Shown here piece by piece: positions 42,431 to 51,353 of a stretch of 64,000 nt of DNA (position 1 is the stretch's first letter; each line of letters opens with the position of its first letter). The DNA comes from Spirosoma foliorum. Lineage in GTDB: Bacteria; Bacteroidota; Bacteroidia; Cytophagales; Spirosomataceae. Under the pieces are notes generated by a model. The model was not told where the DNA came from. It did not search any database and saw only the letters and a program-made list of their open reading frames with translations. The position numbers were made by a program, and so were the translations under genes. The stretch is from assembly GCF_014117325.1 (NCBI RefSeq), contig NZ_CP059732.1, forward strand, positions 8,197,501 through 8,261,500, in the 5' to 3' direction.

Positions 42431-43741
42431 TTAAACAGGGTATTGCCATTCGCCCCGGTAGGCCCGACTTAACAGCTTATTTGCCTCCGGATCATTTGGA
42501 ATCTGCTTACCATCCCATTCAACACTGCGGCCAAGTTTCAACGACAACATACCCAGAAGCGCCATATTCGTTGAGCGATGACCAATCTCAATGTCGCAGA
42601 CCGGTAGTTTATTGCTTTTTATACTACTCAGGAAATTAGCCCATAGCAGCGCAATGTTCTGATCATCGGGTTTATCTAGTTGGGCATCCTGATGAATAAC
42701 CGGCTTTTTCGGGTCTGACGGATAGAATGTCCAGCCATCGAGCCAACCCATATGGAAGGTTCCTTCGGTTCCGTAGAAATAAACCCCTACAGCTTGTTGT
42801 GGATGCGTTTTCTCTGCCATGTTGCCACCAAAGGTTCGGTGCTCCCAGACAGCTGTAAAGTCGTCATCAAACTCAAAGGTCGACACTTGGTGGTCAGGTG
42901 CGTCAGTACTGTCCTTTTTGATGGCCCGACCGCCTGTTGTGTAGACTTTTTTAGGATGATTTCGTTCGGTTACCCATAAAATCTGATCCATCCAGTGAAT
43001 GCCCCAGTCGCCAAGGGTACCGTTGGCATAATCTAAGAAATTACGCCAGCTCCGTGGGTGCATGGCTGGATTATAAGCGCGGAGCGGAGCAGGGCCGCAC
43101 CACATGTTCCAGTCTATTTCTTTAGGCGCTTCGGCATCAGGAGTTGGTTGGCCAGCTCCACCTGCATAATGCACAAATGCCCTTGCCATACCAATCTTCC
43201 CAACCTTTCCAGACTGAATAAACTCTCGACCCGACACATTGTGGGGCGACACGCGTCGGTGCATACCCACCTGACAAATTTTTCCCGTTTCCCGTGCTGT
43301 TCGTACCATCGCCTTTCCTTCATTGATGGTATGGCTAATGGGCTTTTCGACATACACGTGTGCGCCCGCCTTCATGGCCGCAATGGCAATAAGTGGGTGC
43401 CAGTGATCGGGAGTGGCCACGATTACAATTTCGGGCTTTTCTGCAATCAGCATTTCGCGATAATCGCGGTAGAGCTTGGGCTTATCAGACGTTAGCTTAC
43501 TTAGTGCATCGCTGGTTTTCTGAAGCTGGCGTGTATCCACATCGCAAAGTGCAACGATTTTCGACTCACCCGCCTGTACAGCATTCAGCAGAATATTACC
43601 ACCCCACCAGCCTGTTCCTACCAACGCCGTGCGGTATTTTTTAGCTGGCTGACGTGTAATGAACGCTCGAACCTGAACGGGATCGGTAATGAGTGAAGCC
43701 CCGGCCAGAGCGGATGTTTTCAGAAAATCGGTACGGTTCAT
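42431..43741 (-). CDS. Gfo/Idh/MocA-family oxidoreductase, exported type
   Basis: This protein of about 436 residues has an N-terminal export-like segment (MNRTDFLKTSALAGASLITD), common in Bacteroidota members that go to the periplasm, often through Tat. The Rossmann motif ALVGTGWWGGNIL, IVALCDVD, the ATPDHWH strand and the catalytic EKPISH motif follow. The C-terminal domain shows WNMWCGPAPLRAYNPAMHPR and GDWGIHWMDQILW. It probably acts on a sugar or sugar derivative using NAD(P). The start at 43741 is favoured over 43846, whose extra residues look unnatural. Confidence 0.86.
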   Translation of the reverse strand: MNRTDFLKTSALAGASLITDPVQVRAFITRQPAKKYRTALVGTGWWGGNILLNAVQAGESKIVALCDVDTRQLQKTSDALSKLTSDKPKLYRDYREMLIAEKPEIVIVATPDHWHPLIAIAAMKAGAHVYVEKPISHTINEGKAMVRTARETGKICQVGMHRRVSPHNVSGREFIQSGKVGKIGMARAFVHYAGGAGQPTPDAEAPKEIDWNMWCGPAPLRAYNPAMHPRSWRNFLDYANGTLGDWGIHWMDQILWVTERNHPKKVYTTGGRAIKKDSTDAPDHQVSTFEFDDDFTAVWEHRTFGGNMAEKTHPQQAVGVYFYGTEGTFHMGWLDGWTFYPSDPKKPVIHQDAQLDKPDDQNIALLWANFLSSIKSNKLPVCDIEIGHRSTNMALLGMLSLKLGRSVEWDGKQIPNDPEANKLLSRAYRGEWQYPV

Positions 43742-43879
43742 CGGAAAATCAAGGTTTGCGGTTATTACGTTGACAAGCCAAAGAATGGCTTTATACCATT
43801 CTAAAGTTGCCCGAACGCATTTTTTACCGTCAACTTGCCCGAACAACCAATAATGAACGCAGTTGCCAGTAATCTACAC

Positions 43880-45089
43880 CTACTTTCCTACCTTCGCCTG
43901 CCCGAGTACACGAAGCAGGTTGCCGCCCCAGATTTTCGCAATATCGGCTTCTGTATAGTTTCGACGAACGAGTTCGACGGTTAGATTTTCGATCTGGCTG
44001 ACGTCTTCAAGGCCATTTACACCCCCTCCGCCATCAAAATCAGATCCGATCCCTACGTGGTTGATTCCCACAAGTTTAACGATGTGATCAATATGGTCGG
44101 CAATGTCGGATAAGTTAGCCCGTTCCGACGCATAGGTCTTGGCCACAGAATCGCTCATAGCGGTCATTCTAGCTTCCATTTCGGGTGTCGATACTTTACC
44201 GACCTGAGCCATCCGAATTTTGGTTTTCGCTGCCCGGTGTGCATCGGATGGCTTTTTAAGGTAATCGCTCACAAAGTTCACCTGTACTACCCCCCCCTTT
44301 GGCCGCAATCGCTTTAATCATATCGTCGGTCATATTTCTGGGAAAATCGCATATCGCCCGGCAATTAGAGTGCGAAGCGATAACCGGAGCTTTGGAGAGC
44401 GCCAGGGCATCGTAAAATGTACTGTCGGCCACGTGCGATACATCGATTAAAATACCAAGTCGATTCATTTCTGGCACCACCAGTTTCCCGAAATCACTTA
44501 GCCCCCCATACATAGGGCCATCAGGATCGGTCGATGAGTCGCCAATCAGGTTATTCGCGAAGTGCGTCAAGGTCATGTATCGGCATCCCAGGTCATAATA
44601 GGTTTTAAGCATGGCTAAATCCTTACCAACCGGATACCCATTTTCCATGCCGATAAACACAGCCCGCTTCCCTGCTTTCTTAATTCGATAGGCATCGGCT
44701 GGTGTAGTGGCCAGCTCGGCCAGATCAGGGTATTTTTTGAGAGCTTTATGAATCAGATCAAATTGATTTAAGGCATTCCGTTTTGCTTCGGCATGACCTT
44801 CATCAGTACGCGGACCTTGTGAGGTATAGACCGCGAAAAACATAGCGTCCATTCCTCCCTGCTTCATTCGGGGGAAATCAATCTGCGAACCGTCGCGTTT
44901 GGTATCGTGGGCAACACCTACATCAAAGCCGGGCTTCTGCATCATAATTGGTGCATCGGCATGGGTATCCAGCGCTAATACCTTTTGATGGATTTTATGT
45001 GCTTTTTTCACAATTGGATCGTCATCAACAGCGGGATGAGTTACCAATGAATTCAGTGTCAGGAAGGTTAAGAAAAAAAGAGGAGACAT
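43880..45089 (-). pseudogene. Membrane dipeptidase (renal dipeptidase family), frameshifted at a G8 run
   Basis: The 5' part (45089-44256) has a signal peptide and the first zinc ligands (ALDTHADAP, FIGMENGYPV, VIASHSNCRA). It then leaves frame at eight consecutive C on the plus strand (44290-44297). The 3' part (to 43880) continues with KGGVVQVNFVSDYLKKPSDA, HVGIGSDFDGGGGVNGL and IAKIWGGNLLRVLG. With seven G in the run the frame is restored over about 402 codons. The enzyme would hydrolyse dipeptides in the periplasm. The extra base may be decay, slippage-based switching or a sequence error. Confidence 0.88.
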
Positions 45090-45187
45090 AGTAGGCCAAG
45101 TTGTATATGAGAAAATAGCATTGAGTCTAAACTACACATTGCCCACCGAAATGACAAACTTTCGCCAGAAACCTACAGATATGGCAT

Positions 45188-45195
45188 TACCTTTG
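45188..45195 (+). promoter_or_regulatory. -7 promoter box for ubiE
   Basis: TACCTTTG fits TAnnTTTG. The predicted leader is about 108 bases and contains the inverted repeat at 45209-45304, so that repeat would be in the ubiE mRNA leader. Confidence 0.55.
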
Positions 45196-45208
45196 TATAA
45201 TTAATTTA

Positions 45209-45304
45209 GAATGATTGAGTGATTGAATGATCGAATAGCTGACGCAAATTTTATTCACCGCGTCGGCGGCCCGGTCATTCAATAACTCAATCATTCAATC
45301 ATTT
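45209..45304. repeat. AATGATTGAGTGATTGAATG inverted repeat in the ubiE leader
   Basis: AATGATTGAGTGATTGAATG on the left and CATTCAATAACTCAATCATT plus CAATCATT on the right; the middle includes CGCGTCGGCGGCCCGG. It ends four bases before the ubiE ATG. Confidence 0.7.
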
Positions 45305-45307
45305 ACT

Positions 45308-46045
45308 ATGGCAGTCGTTCCTTACAAAGATAAAGACACCTCCAAGCGCGAACAGGTCGCCGAAATGTTCGATAGTATTTCACCTAAATATGACTTGTTG
45401 AATCATGTTTTGAGTGGCGGCATTGACATTCTCTGGCGTAAACGAGCCATACGCGAGCTGCGCAAAGCCGCAGCCAAGCCCCCTAAACGGATTCTGGATA
45501 TTGCCACCGGCACCGGCGATTTTGCCCTGGAAGCTTTAGCACTTAAACCAGAAAAAATCGTGGGGATGGACATTTCGGAAGGCATGCTATCCGTTGGGCG
45601 CGACAAAATGAAAAAGCGGGGTGTTGATCAGATCATTGAAATGCGTATGGGCGATTCAGAAGGTTTACCCTTGCCAGACAATGATTTCGATGCTGTCATC
45701 GTTGCATTTGGTGTGCGCAACTTCGAAACATTGCTTAAAGGCTTAACCGACATGTATCGCGTAACGCGTCCGGGCGGTGTATGCCTGGTACTGGAGTTTT
45801 CGAATCCACGCCAATTTCCGTTTAAACAACTGTACAGTTTTTACTCCCGAACCATTCTCCCGCTCATCGGGCGCGTAGTCAGTAAAGATGCATCGGCCTA
45901 TACCTACCTGCCCGAATCTGTGCAGGCTTTCCCCGATGGTCCCGATTTTCTGCGTATTTACGAAAAAGCAGGTTTTACAAACACTAAATGGATACCGCTC
46001 ACCTTCGGCGTTGCGTCAATTTACATAGGCCACAAACTGGCTTAG
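45308..46045 (+). CDS. ubiE: Demethylmenaquinone / ubiquinone C-methyltransferase
   Basis: This 245-residue SAM-dependent methyltransferase has the UbiE/MenG signatures: EQVAEMFDSISPKYDLLNHV, motif I RILDIATGTGDFALEAL, AFGVRNFET and VLEFSNPRQFPFKQLYSFYS. In Bacteroidota it makes menaquinone from demethylmenaquinone at the membrane. The next gene overlaps its 3' end. Confidence 0.94.
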   Translation: MAVVPYKDKDTSKREQVAEMFDSISPKYDLLNHVLSGGIDILWRKRAIRELRKAAAKPPKRILDIATGTGDFALEALALKPEKIVGMDISEGMLSVGRDKMKKRGVDQIIEMRMGDSEGLPLPDNDFDAVIVAFGVRNFETLLKGLTDMYRVTRPGGVCLVLEFSNPRQFPFKQLYSFYSRTILPLIGRVVSKDASAYTYLPESVQAFPDGPDFLRIYEKAGFTNTKWIPLTFGVASIYIGHKLA

Positions 46046-46767
46046 GGCCGCTCAATCGTTGCATTCGATTATCGGCACGGTTTAGCGTTGTTTTGCTCAT
46101 TGGTATACTGGGGTATCATCAGGCAAACGGACAGTCGTACAAATACGTCCGGAAGCACCTCGAACGTTACGACGACAAAACAATTCATTACGGGTTTTTC
46201 TTTGCGGCTCCTGTCACACGGTTCAGTGTTGGCTATAGTCCAACATTTTTATCGGCCGATTCGGCTTATCGCATTTATTCGCCCAATAAGCCTGCTTTTC
46301 GGGTTGGTTTATCGATCAATGCCTATCTGAACGATCGTTTCGATTTACGATTGATCCCTTCGGTATCGCTTTTCAGTCGGGAAGTACATTACGACTACCC
46401 AGGCGGAACGTCAAAAACCGAAACGCGCGAATCAACCTGGATTGATTTCCCCCTTTTGCTCAAGTACAAATCCGAGCGACGGAACAATACGCGCATGTAT
46501 TTGCTGGCGGGTGGTACGTTCAGCATTGAAAGTAATGTGCGTCGGAAGGAGCTTCAGGGGGCCAGTAAGCTTAGTACGGGTACAATGGACTTTGCCATCG
46601 AGTATGGTATTGGTCTGGAGCAATATTTCGAGTTCTTTAAATTCGCTCCCGAATTGCGCTTTTCTCACGGTCTTGTCAATCTTTACAACCCAAGCACGAA
46701 CTCGGCGGGCATTGGGATCAACAAGCTGACAAGCCATTCGGTAACGTTATATTTAAATTTCGAGTAA
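45988..46767 (+). CDS. PorT-like outer-membrane beta-barrel protein
   Basis: The mature part after GYHQANGQSYKYVRKHLERY reads as a small barrel: IHYGFFFAAPVTRFSVGYSP, RVGLSINAYLNDRFDLRLIP, FPLLLKYKSER, YLLAGGTFSIESNVRRKEL and HSVTLYLNFE. Its position right after ubiE and its length fit PorT, a factor of type IX secretion and gliding. The start is unclear: the first ATG (45988) lies 58 bases inside ubiE, and no ATG, GTG or TTG gives a full signal peptide after the ubiE stop; a rare ATT is possible. Confidence 0.72.
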   Translation: MDTAHLRRCVNLHRPQTGLGPLNRCIRLSARFSVVLLIGILGYHQANGQSYKYVRKHLERYDDKTIHYGFFFAAPVTRFSVGYSPTFLSADSAYRIYSPNKPAFRVGLSINAYLNDRFDLRLIPSVSLFSREVHYDYPGGTSKTETRESTWIDFPLLLKYKSERRNNTRMYLLAGGTFSIESNVRRKELQGASKLSTGTMDFAIEYGIGLEQYFEFFKFAPELRFSHGLVNLYNPSTNSAGIGINKLTSHSVTLYLNFE

Positions 46768-46847
46768 ATACCTATTGGCTATCAGAGGCTTACAAAAAAG
46801 TTGATTTTTTTTTAGCCAAATGCTTGCAAAATGCTCTTTTAGCCTTT

Positions 46848-46855
46848 TATATTTG
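46848..46855 (+). promoter_or_regulatory. -7 promoter box for tRNA-Val
   Basis: TATATTTG fits TAnnTTTG and lies 36 bases before the tRNA. TTG at 46824-46826 is a possible -33 element. Confidence 0.6.
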
Positions 46856-46890
46856 CACTCCCAAACGCAACGAAGCAGGGACAAAAAAAA

Positions 46891-46965
46891 GGGAGTTTAG
46901 CTCAGCTGGTTCAGAGCATCTGCCTTACAAGCAGAGGGTCGGCGGTTCGAACCCGTCAACTCCCA
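46891..46965 (+). tRNA. tRNA-Val (anticodon TAC)
   Basis: A 75-base cloverleaf: acceptor GGGAGTT/AACTCCC, D arm GCTCAGCTGGTTCAGAGC, anticodon arm CTGCCTTACAAGCAG with anticodon TAC, and T arm with GGTTCGAACCC. CCA is not fully encoded (ACA follows). It is followed by a terminator and then by an A+T-rich accessory region. Confidence 0.96.
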
Positions 46966-46974
46966 CAAAAAGCA

Positions 46975-47012
46975 AAAAAACCTTCAAAACGGTAAGTTTT
47001 GAAGGTTTTTTT
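46975..47012 (+). terminator. Rho-independent terminator of tRNA-Val
   Basis: AAAAAACCTTCAAAAC and GTTTTGAAGGTTTTTTT form a long perfect stem with a five-base loop (ggtaa), eight to ten bases after the tRNA. Confidence 0.9.
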
Positions 47013-47066
47013 GCTTTACAGACTTACTTACATTAGCTTATTGAATATTTGTATGTAAGTAAAATT

Positions 47067-48359
47067 ATGACAGAAGAAAAGAGCTGGTTAGGGGAATGGA
47101 GTTTTGAAGTAGAAGGCATTGGTGAGCTAAAATTGTTAGGCACGCTTTCCTATTCACCTAAGGAAAAGTTTGTCTTAGAAGCATCAATGGAGTCCGTTTC
47201 TTATGACGTTATATTTAATTTACAGAGAATCAATAAAATAAGCTATATAGTTGGTCTAGATTATAAAACGCAAAAAAACATAACACTTTTAGATAGCATA
47301 TTAACCGGTAATCACTGGTCGTCAAGCGGAGGTAACTCATTTAAAATAAATCCTACGCTTGTAATTGAGGGTTTCTACTATGACAGCACAAATGAATTAC
47401 TGTTTAATTCTATGTCCGTAAAATATAGTGGGTTAAATCAATGGCTTCGAATATTAAGTGAAATTAACACCAATATTGACGATGACGATACACTTACTTT
47501 AACATATAAGCGCAGTAAAGATATTGATTGTCAAATAGATGAATATTTAGATTTATCTATTCGTTTTGATTATTCAACTAAACAAGAAAGCAGTAATGAA
47601 ACTGGCTTCTTTCTCACAGAAAATATAAGTACAGTTTTTAAATCGACACAAGGCGAGCTTAATCTTGAAATATTTAGTCGATATAGTGAACATTTACGAA
47701 GATTCTTACAAATTCTATATTATCAACCTGCATTTATATTAAACAGCACCATTGAAAAAAATAATCCTAGTGAAACCCATTCATTGTATTATGATCAAGT
47801 TCATAAACGATTTTTCAATAACTACTCTGCTCACCTAGGCTATTTATCTCATTACCGAGAGTTGATTAATTTTCCTGATATACTAGCAAAATGGTTTGCT
47901 TATAGAAAGTCAGATGATTACACATATATTACATGGGTTGCCTCCAAACATCTATTTATTAATACACCCTTTTCGGAAGAAGTATTTCTAGAAAATGTCA
48001 GAGTTTTGGAAGTATACCATAAAGCTAGGTATCCCAAAAGCAGTAAGCGCCAAGAAAAAAATACACATCTAAAAGAAAGGCTCATTGAATTACTGAATAT
48101 ATTAAAAACGATAGTAGGCCAAGTAGACTACGATACATTCATAAACGACGAAAATGACTTCATAGAAGTCGTAATGGATAATAGGAATTATTTAACTCAC
48201 TATGGTGAGAATTCGACAACCTCAACGAATATCTTGACTGTACCACAATTGTATAAATATGCAGTCAAATCAAGGATAGTACTCTTGTCGCTTCTTCTGC
48301 ATGATATTGGTATAGATGCCAAAAAGACTTTTGGAAATCTAACTGCTCGACATATGTAG
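47067..48359 (+). CDS. ApeA-like HEPN protein, probable antiphage defence gene
   Basis: This protein of about 430 residues has two parts. Residues of about 1-300 are beta-rich, starting with SWLGEWSFEVEGIGELKLLG, like the N-terminal domain of ApeA/Apea-type proteins. The C-terminal about 130 residues are helical and contain DNRNYLTHYGE, an R-x4-H motif typical of HEPN ribonucleases, followed by KYAVKSRIVLLSLLLHDIGI. ApeA proteins are single-gene abortive-infection systems. The gene is strongly A+T-rich and directly follows tRNA-Val, so it looks acquired. The start ATG 47067 is preferred over TTG 47049. The assignment rests on motif and layout. Confidence 0.72.
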   Translation: MTEEKSWLGEWSFEVEGIGELKLLGTLSYSPKEKFVLEASMESVSYDVIFNLQRINKISYIVGLDYKTQKNITLLDSILTGNHWSSSGGNSFKINPTLVIEGFYYDSTNELLFNSMSVKYSGLNQWLRILSEINTNIDDDDTLTLTYKRSKDIDCQIDEYLDLSIRFDYSTKQESSNETGFFLTENISTVFKSTQGELNLEIFSRYSEHLRRFLQILYYQPAFILNSTIEKNNPSETHSLYYDQVHKRFFNNYSAHLGYLSHYRELINFPDILAKWFAYRKSDDYTYITWVASKHLFINTPFSEEVFLENVRVLEVYHKARYPKSSKRQEKNTHLKERLIELLNILKTIVGQVDYDTFINDENDFIEVVMDNRNYLTHYGENSTTSTNILTVPQLYKYAVKSRIVLLSLLLHDIGIDAKKTFGNLTARHM

Positions 48360-48364
48360 TCAGA

Positions 48365-48560
48365 AAGCCACCCAAAAGCCTACCCCAAATTCCCCGAAAG
48401 CCTGCCTAAAGCCTCCTTAAAGCCATCCAAAAGCCTAAATGCTATATATCTGACAAGTTCTCAAAAAGTCCTCGAAAAGATCTACCCAAAATAGGCTAGT
48501 CTTGCCCAAAGTCCTCGAAAAGTCCTCAGAAAGTCCTAGCCAAAGTCCTCAAAAAGTCCT
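48365..48560. repeat. Degenerate short tandem repeats (AAAGCCT.. and AAAGTCCTC..)
   Basis: The first half has about six copies of AAAGCCT with 3-7 spacer bases. The second half has about six copies of AAAGTCCTC(G/A)A. On the minus strand it directly follows the stop of the Toprim remnant, so it may be the decayed repetitive tail of that gene. I see no hairpin structure and no direct-repeat spacer pattern of CRISPR. Confidence 0.7.
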
Positions 48561-48765
48561 GCCCTTAGTCATATAATCATTGAAGTCTTTGAAGCCGTTA
48601 TAGGTCTTTGAGAAGTCAATGACATTGATTGATGACGACTTGATTTTGGCAAGTGCTTTACGGCCCGGTTCATCTGTGTCCAGAAAGGCACTCACCTTGC
48701 CAAACCGTTGCAGGTCTGGTAAAATCTTAGGTAGATTCGTTATTGAGTTTAGAGAGTAGTGCTGA
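48549..48765 (-). pseudogene. C-terminal remnant of a Toprim primase-like gene
   Basis: The minus strand encodes LNSITNLPKILPDLQRFGK, VSAFLDTDEPGRKALAKIK and NVIDFSKTYNGFKDFNDYMT, ending KGRTF. FLDTDEPGRKA is the second Toprim motif (DxD) and the KDFNDY tail is usual in the Toprim/DUF3991 primases of Bacteroidota mobile and plasmid elements. The N-terminal part is missing. It marks a decayed mobile element between the ApeA-like and patatin genes. Confidence 0.8.
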
Positions 48766-48901
48766 AATCATTAGAAGCTTACTGACGCCCTACCATTAAC
48801 TAAAGTAGCCTACTATTTTAACGGATTGAAAGAGTCGACTGATAAAGGAGCAGAAAGAATATGTACTTTCAATAGTCTATTCTGCCTGAACCTTTTCTAC
48901 A

Positions 48902-50788
48902 ATGGCCTCTACCGAAAATCGTCCTTTTTACCTCGGTCTGTGTATGGCTGGGGCAATCTCTGCCGGAGCCTATACCGCCGGAGTCATGGATTACCTCATA
49001 GAAGCGCTCGACCGTTGGGAACAGGCCCGAAATTCAAAAGTTCATGACCCGCGCATCCCCAAACATCGGGTTATACTAGATAGCATGACCGGGGCTTCGG
49101 CAGGAGGAATGACAGCAGCCATTGCGGCAGCTGCCCTCCACGATCACATTGATCCTGTAAACCAGAAAAATGGAGGCTACCTGAACTTTAAAGGGAAGAA
49201 TAAGCTCTATCAGGCCTGGGTTGACCTGTTGGCCGATGAGATGTTACCCATCATGCTCGATGACGACGATCTGCCTGAACATGGAGCTGCTTCGGTACTG
49301 AACTCTAACTTCATCGACCAGATCGCGCAGGATATGCTTGAGGTTAAAGAGCCGTTTCCACCCCGGACGTACGTTGCTGAAAACCTGGAAATATGCATAT
49401 CTATGAGTAATCTGACTGGGTTTCAGGAGGTCATTAAGTTCGACAATGATTCCGAAACACACCGGACTATCTCCGACCCCGAACATGAAGTTGATGGCCG
49501 GTATATTAGTCTTAATCACCGGGATTTCGGTCACTTTATTGTTAGTAAACAGGAGAATAAAGATGGCATCATACCCATTCAATTCGGCGATGAATCGAAC
49601 GATGGATTACGAACCTTACGAGACTGTGCTATGGCTACCGGAGCATTTCCGATTGGATTACGATGGCGGCCCGTTTACCGGGAAGGAAAGTATTTACGAC
49701 TGAATCGATTTATAAACTATCGAGCCCCTAAAGCTATTTTCGGCCTGGAAGATGACAAAGTGTATGCCAGTGTTAACGTAGATGGCGGACTCCTGAACAA
49801 CGAACCTTTTGAGATAGCTCAGGATATTCTGGAATTTCGTAATCGGGAAAAGAAAACCGACCCCAAAACAGCAGAGGTCGAATGGAAATACATCCAGCAG
49901 GAACCTGAAGTGAATAAGGAGAGGTATGCCTGGGAAGTGAATAACTTGACCGGCGCTTCTGTTCTGATGATTGAACCATTTCCGACGGTGGAGAATGCCC
50001 CACAAATTAAGCCAGAACGGAGGATACTGCTAAAAACCCTAATCGGGCAGATTTATTCGACTATGCGAACTCAGCTTCGATTTAAGCAGGAGAATTTACA
50101 GCAGGCGGTTAACCAGAATCTGATTAGTAAGTATATAATAGCGCCCACTCGAATAGATGGGAAACGGAAAATTGTTGGCTCATTGGCTATTGCCTGTGGC
50201 TCACTGGGTGGCTTTGGCGGGTTTCTGACCAAGCAGTATCGAACTCACGATTTTCAGTTGGGACGGCTCAACTGCCAGAAATTCCTTCGGGAACATTTTC
50301 GGATTGATGCCGACACCGATAACCTGATCTTCGTAGCAGGTTACAGCGATCCAGCAGCCCGGAAAACATTTGCGTTTGAGAGTCAGGGCAAGTGCTACCT
50401 GCCTATTATCCCAGATATTGACCCGGAACACCTTGAAAAAGCTGTTTCTGACGATCGTTCGAACCCAATTACTCCCTTAGACGAGCCTATTCCAGTTTAT
50501 CCAGCCCGAACGGTAACGGAGCTACGTAAACTATTGGGACGTTCCCGCACCGCATTGAAGACCCGATTATTCGCCATCCTGAAAGCCAATGGTGCGTTTG
50601 CTAATCCCTGGATAGGGTTAGGGGTCCGATTATTCAAGTCGAAAATAATGGGAGCGCTGGCCGACCAGGTGGAAGAAATTGTGATTGAGGATTTATACGA
50701 TCATGACCTGCTCAAAAAGAACATTATCCGGTTGACGAAGGAATTGCTGAAGAATCGTCCGGCTGTTGGAACGACCGATGCTGATTAA
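48902..50788 (+). CDS. Patatin-like phospholipase
   Basis: This 628-residue protein has the patatin dyad: oxyanion loop LCMAGAISAGAY (about 13-24), nucleophile GASAG (Ser66) and Asp in NVDGGLLNNEP (Asp294). The family cleaves acyl esters of phospholipids. It is longer than single-domain patatins; residues of about 340-628 form an extra region I cannot name. It has no signal peptide. It lies 3 kb from a T6SS locus, so a secreted lipase effector role is conceivable, though no immunity gene is clear and no PAAR or VgrG part is fused to it. Confidence 0.85.
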   Translation: MASTENRPFYLGLCMAGAISAGAYTAGVMDYLIEALDRWEQARNSKVHDPRIPKHRVILDSMTGASAGGMTAAIAAAALHDHIDPVNQKNGGYLNFKGKNKLYQAWVDLLADEMLPIMLDDDDLPEHGAASVLNSNFIDQIAQDMLEVKEPFPPRTYVAENLEICISMSNLTGFQEVIKFDNDSETHRTISDPEHEVDGRYISLNHRDFGHFIVSKQENKDGIIPIQFGDESNDGLRTLRDCAMATGAFPIGLRWRPVYREGKYLRLNRFINYRAPKAIFGLEDDKVYASVNVDGGLLNNEPFEIAQDILEFRNREKKTDPKTAEVEWKYIQQEPEVNKERYAWEVNNLTGASVLMIEPFPTVENAPQIKPERRILLKTLIGQIYSTMRTQLRFKQENLQQAVNQNLISKYIIAPTRIDGKRKIVGSLAIACGSLGGFGGFLTKQYRTHDFQLGRLNCQKFLREHFRIDADTDNLIFVAGYSDPAARKTFAFESQGKCYLPIIPDIDPEHLEKAVSDDRSNPITPLDEPIPVYPARTVTELRKLLGRSRTALKTRLFAILKANGAFANPWIGLGVRLFKSKIMGALADQVEEIVIEDLYDHDLLKKNIIRLTKELLKNRPAVGTTDAD

Positions 50789-50990
50789 GCCGCCCGTGCG
50801 ATATCTTAAACATTTTGACGCCTTCGCATTTGAACAGGGCCGTCTGAGCACTAGGCGCCATAGTTAAGTAGACCAGCTCATCCATCATCCTTTCAAGGTC
50901 CATTGTGGCTTCATTGGGCGTTTCCAGGTGGACTATGAAGCCAAAATGCATTCTATTCTTATTGCTACCTTTCCATTTTTTCGCGGACAT
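50724..50990 (-). CDS. Doubtful small protein, 88 residues
   Basis: A possible protein (MSAKKWKGSNKNRMHFGFIV, ATMDLERMMDELVYLTMAPS) whose 3' end overlaps the patatin gene by 65 bases in antisense. The first about 70 residues look like natural protein, the last part does not. It could be a truncated gene or a chance frame; I do not recognise it. Confidence 0.3.
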   Translation of the reverse strand: MSAKKWKGSNKNRMHFGFIVHLETPNEATMDLERMMDELVYLTMAPSAQTALFKCEGVKMFKISHGRLNQHRSFQQPDDSSAIPSSTG

Positions 50991-51353
50991 CGTTCAGCGA
51001 ATAGCTACTCCCTGGCGACTATACTTACCGACTAAACGGTGAACCCTGATGTTTAGTCGTCAATGATATGCAGGCGGAGAGTCTGGTACTACCCAGAAAC
51101 CCACTGCTGATAGGCTCGGTTATTGATGGTAGTGAATTCGGCATCCATTGAATTTTCGATAACTTCAAGTGACCTATAGTCGCAAGAGTAAACAGAATTT
51201 TATGTCGAGAGTAAATTATTGAGTTTGCCTATCTGTAAGGTGTACATCATCAAGGAAAAGTGATAAAGAAGTATATCCACTTCCATAAGCAGGAATCTGC
51301 CCGTAACGATCAAGCTGGATACAATTAATGGTTACTTAATTAAATAGCTCGAA
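50991..51353. other. Gap with one hairpin
   Basis: No convincing gene. CGACTAAAC (51029-51037) and GTTTAGTCG (51051-51059) form a nine-pair hairpin. On the minus strand 51200-51105 a short frame ends in NNRAYQQWVSG and a stop; it is too short to name and may be a remnant. Confidence 0.45.

Noticed and set aside
46824..47036. Open frame running through tRNA-Val
   Set aside because: It reads across the tRNA and its terminator; the tRNA is certain.
48365..48560. Short repeats taken as a CRISPR array
   Set aside because: Units are only 10-11 bases, degenerate and without regular spacers, and no cas gene is in the window.
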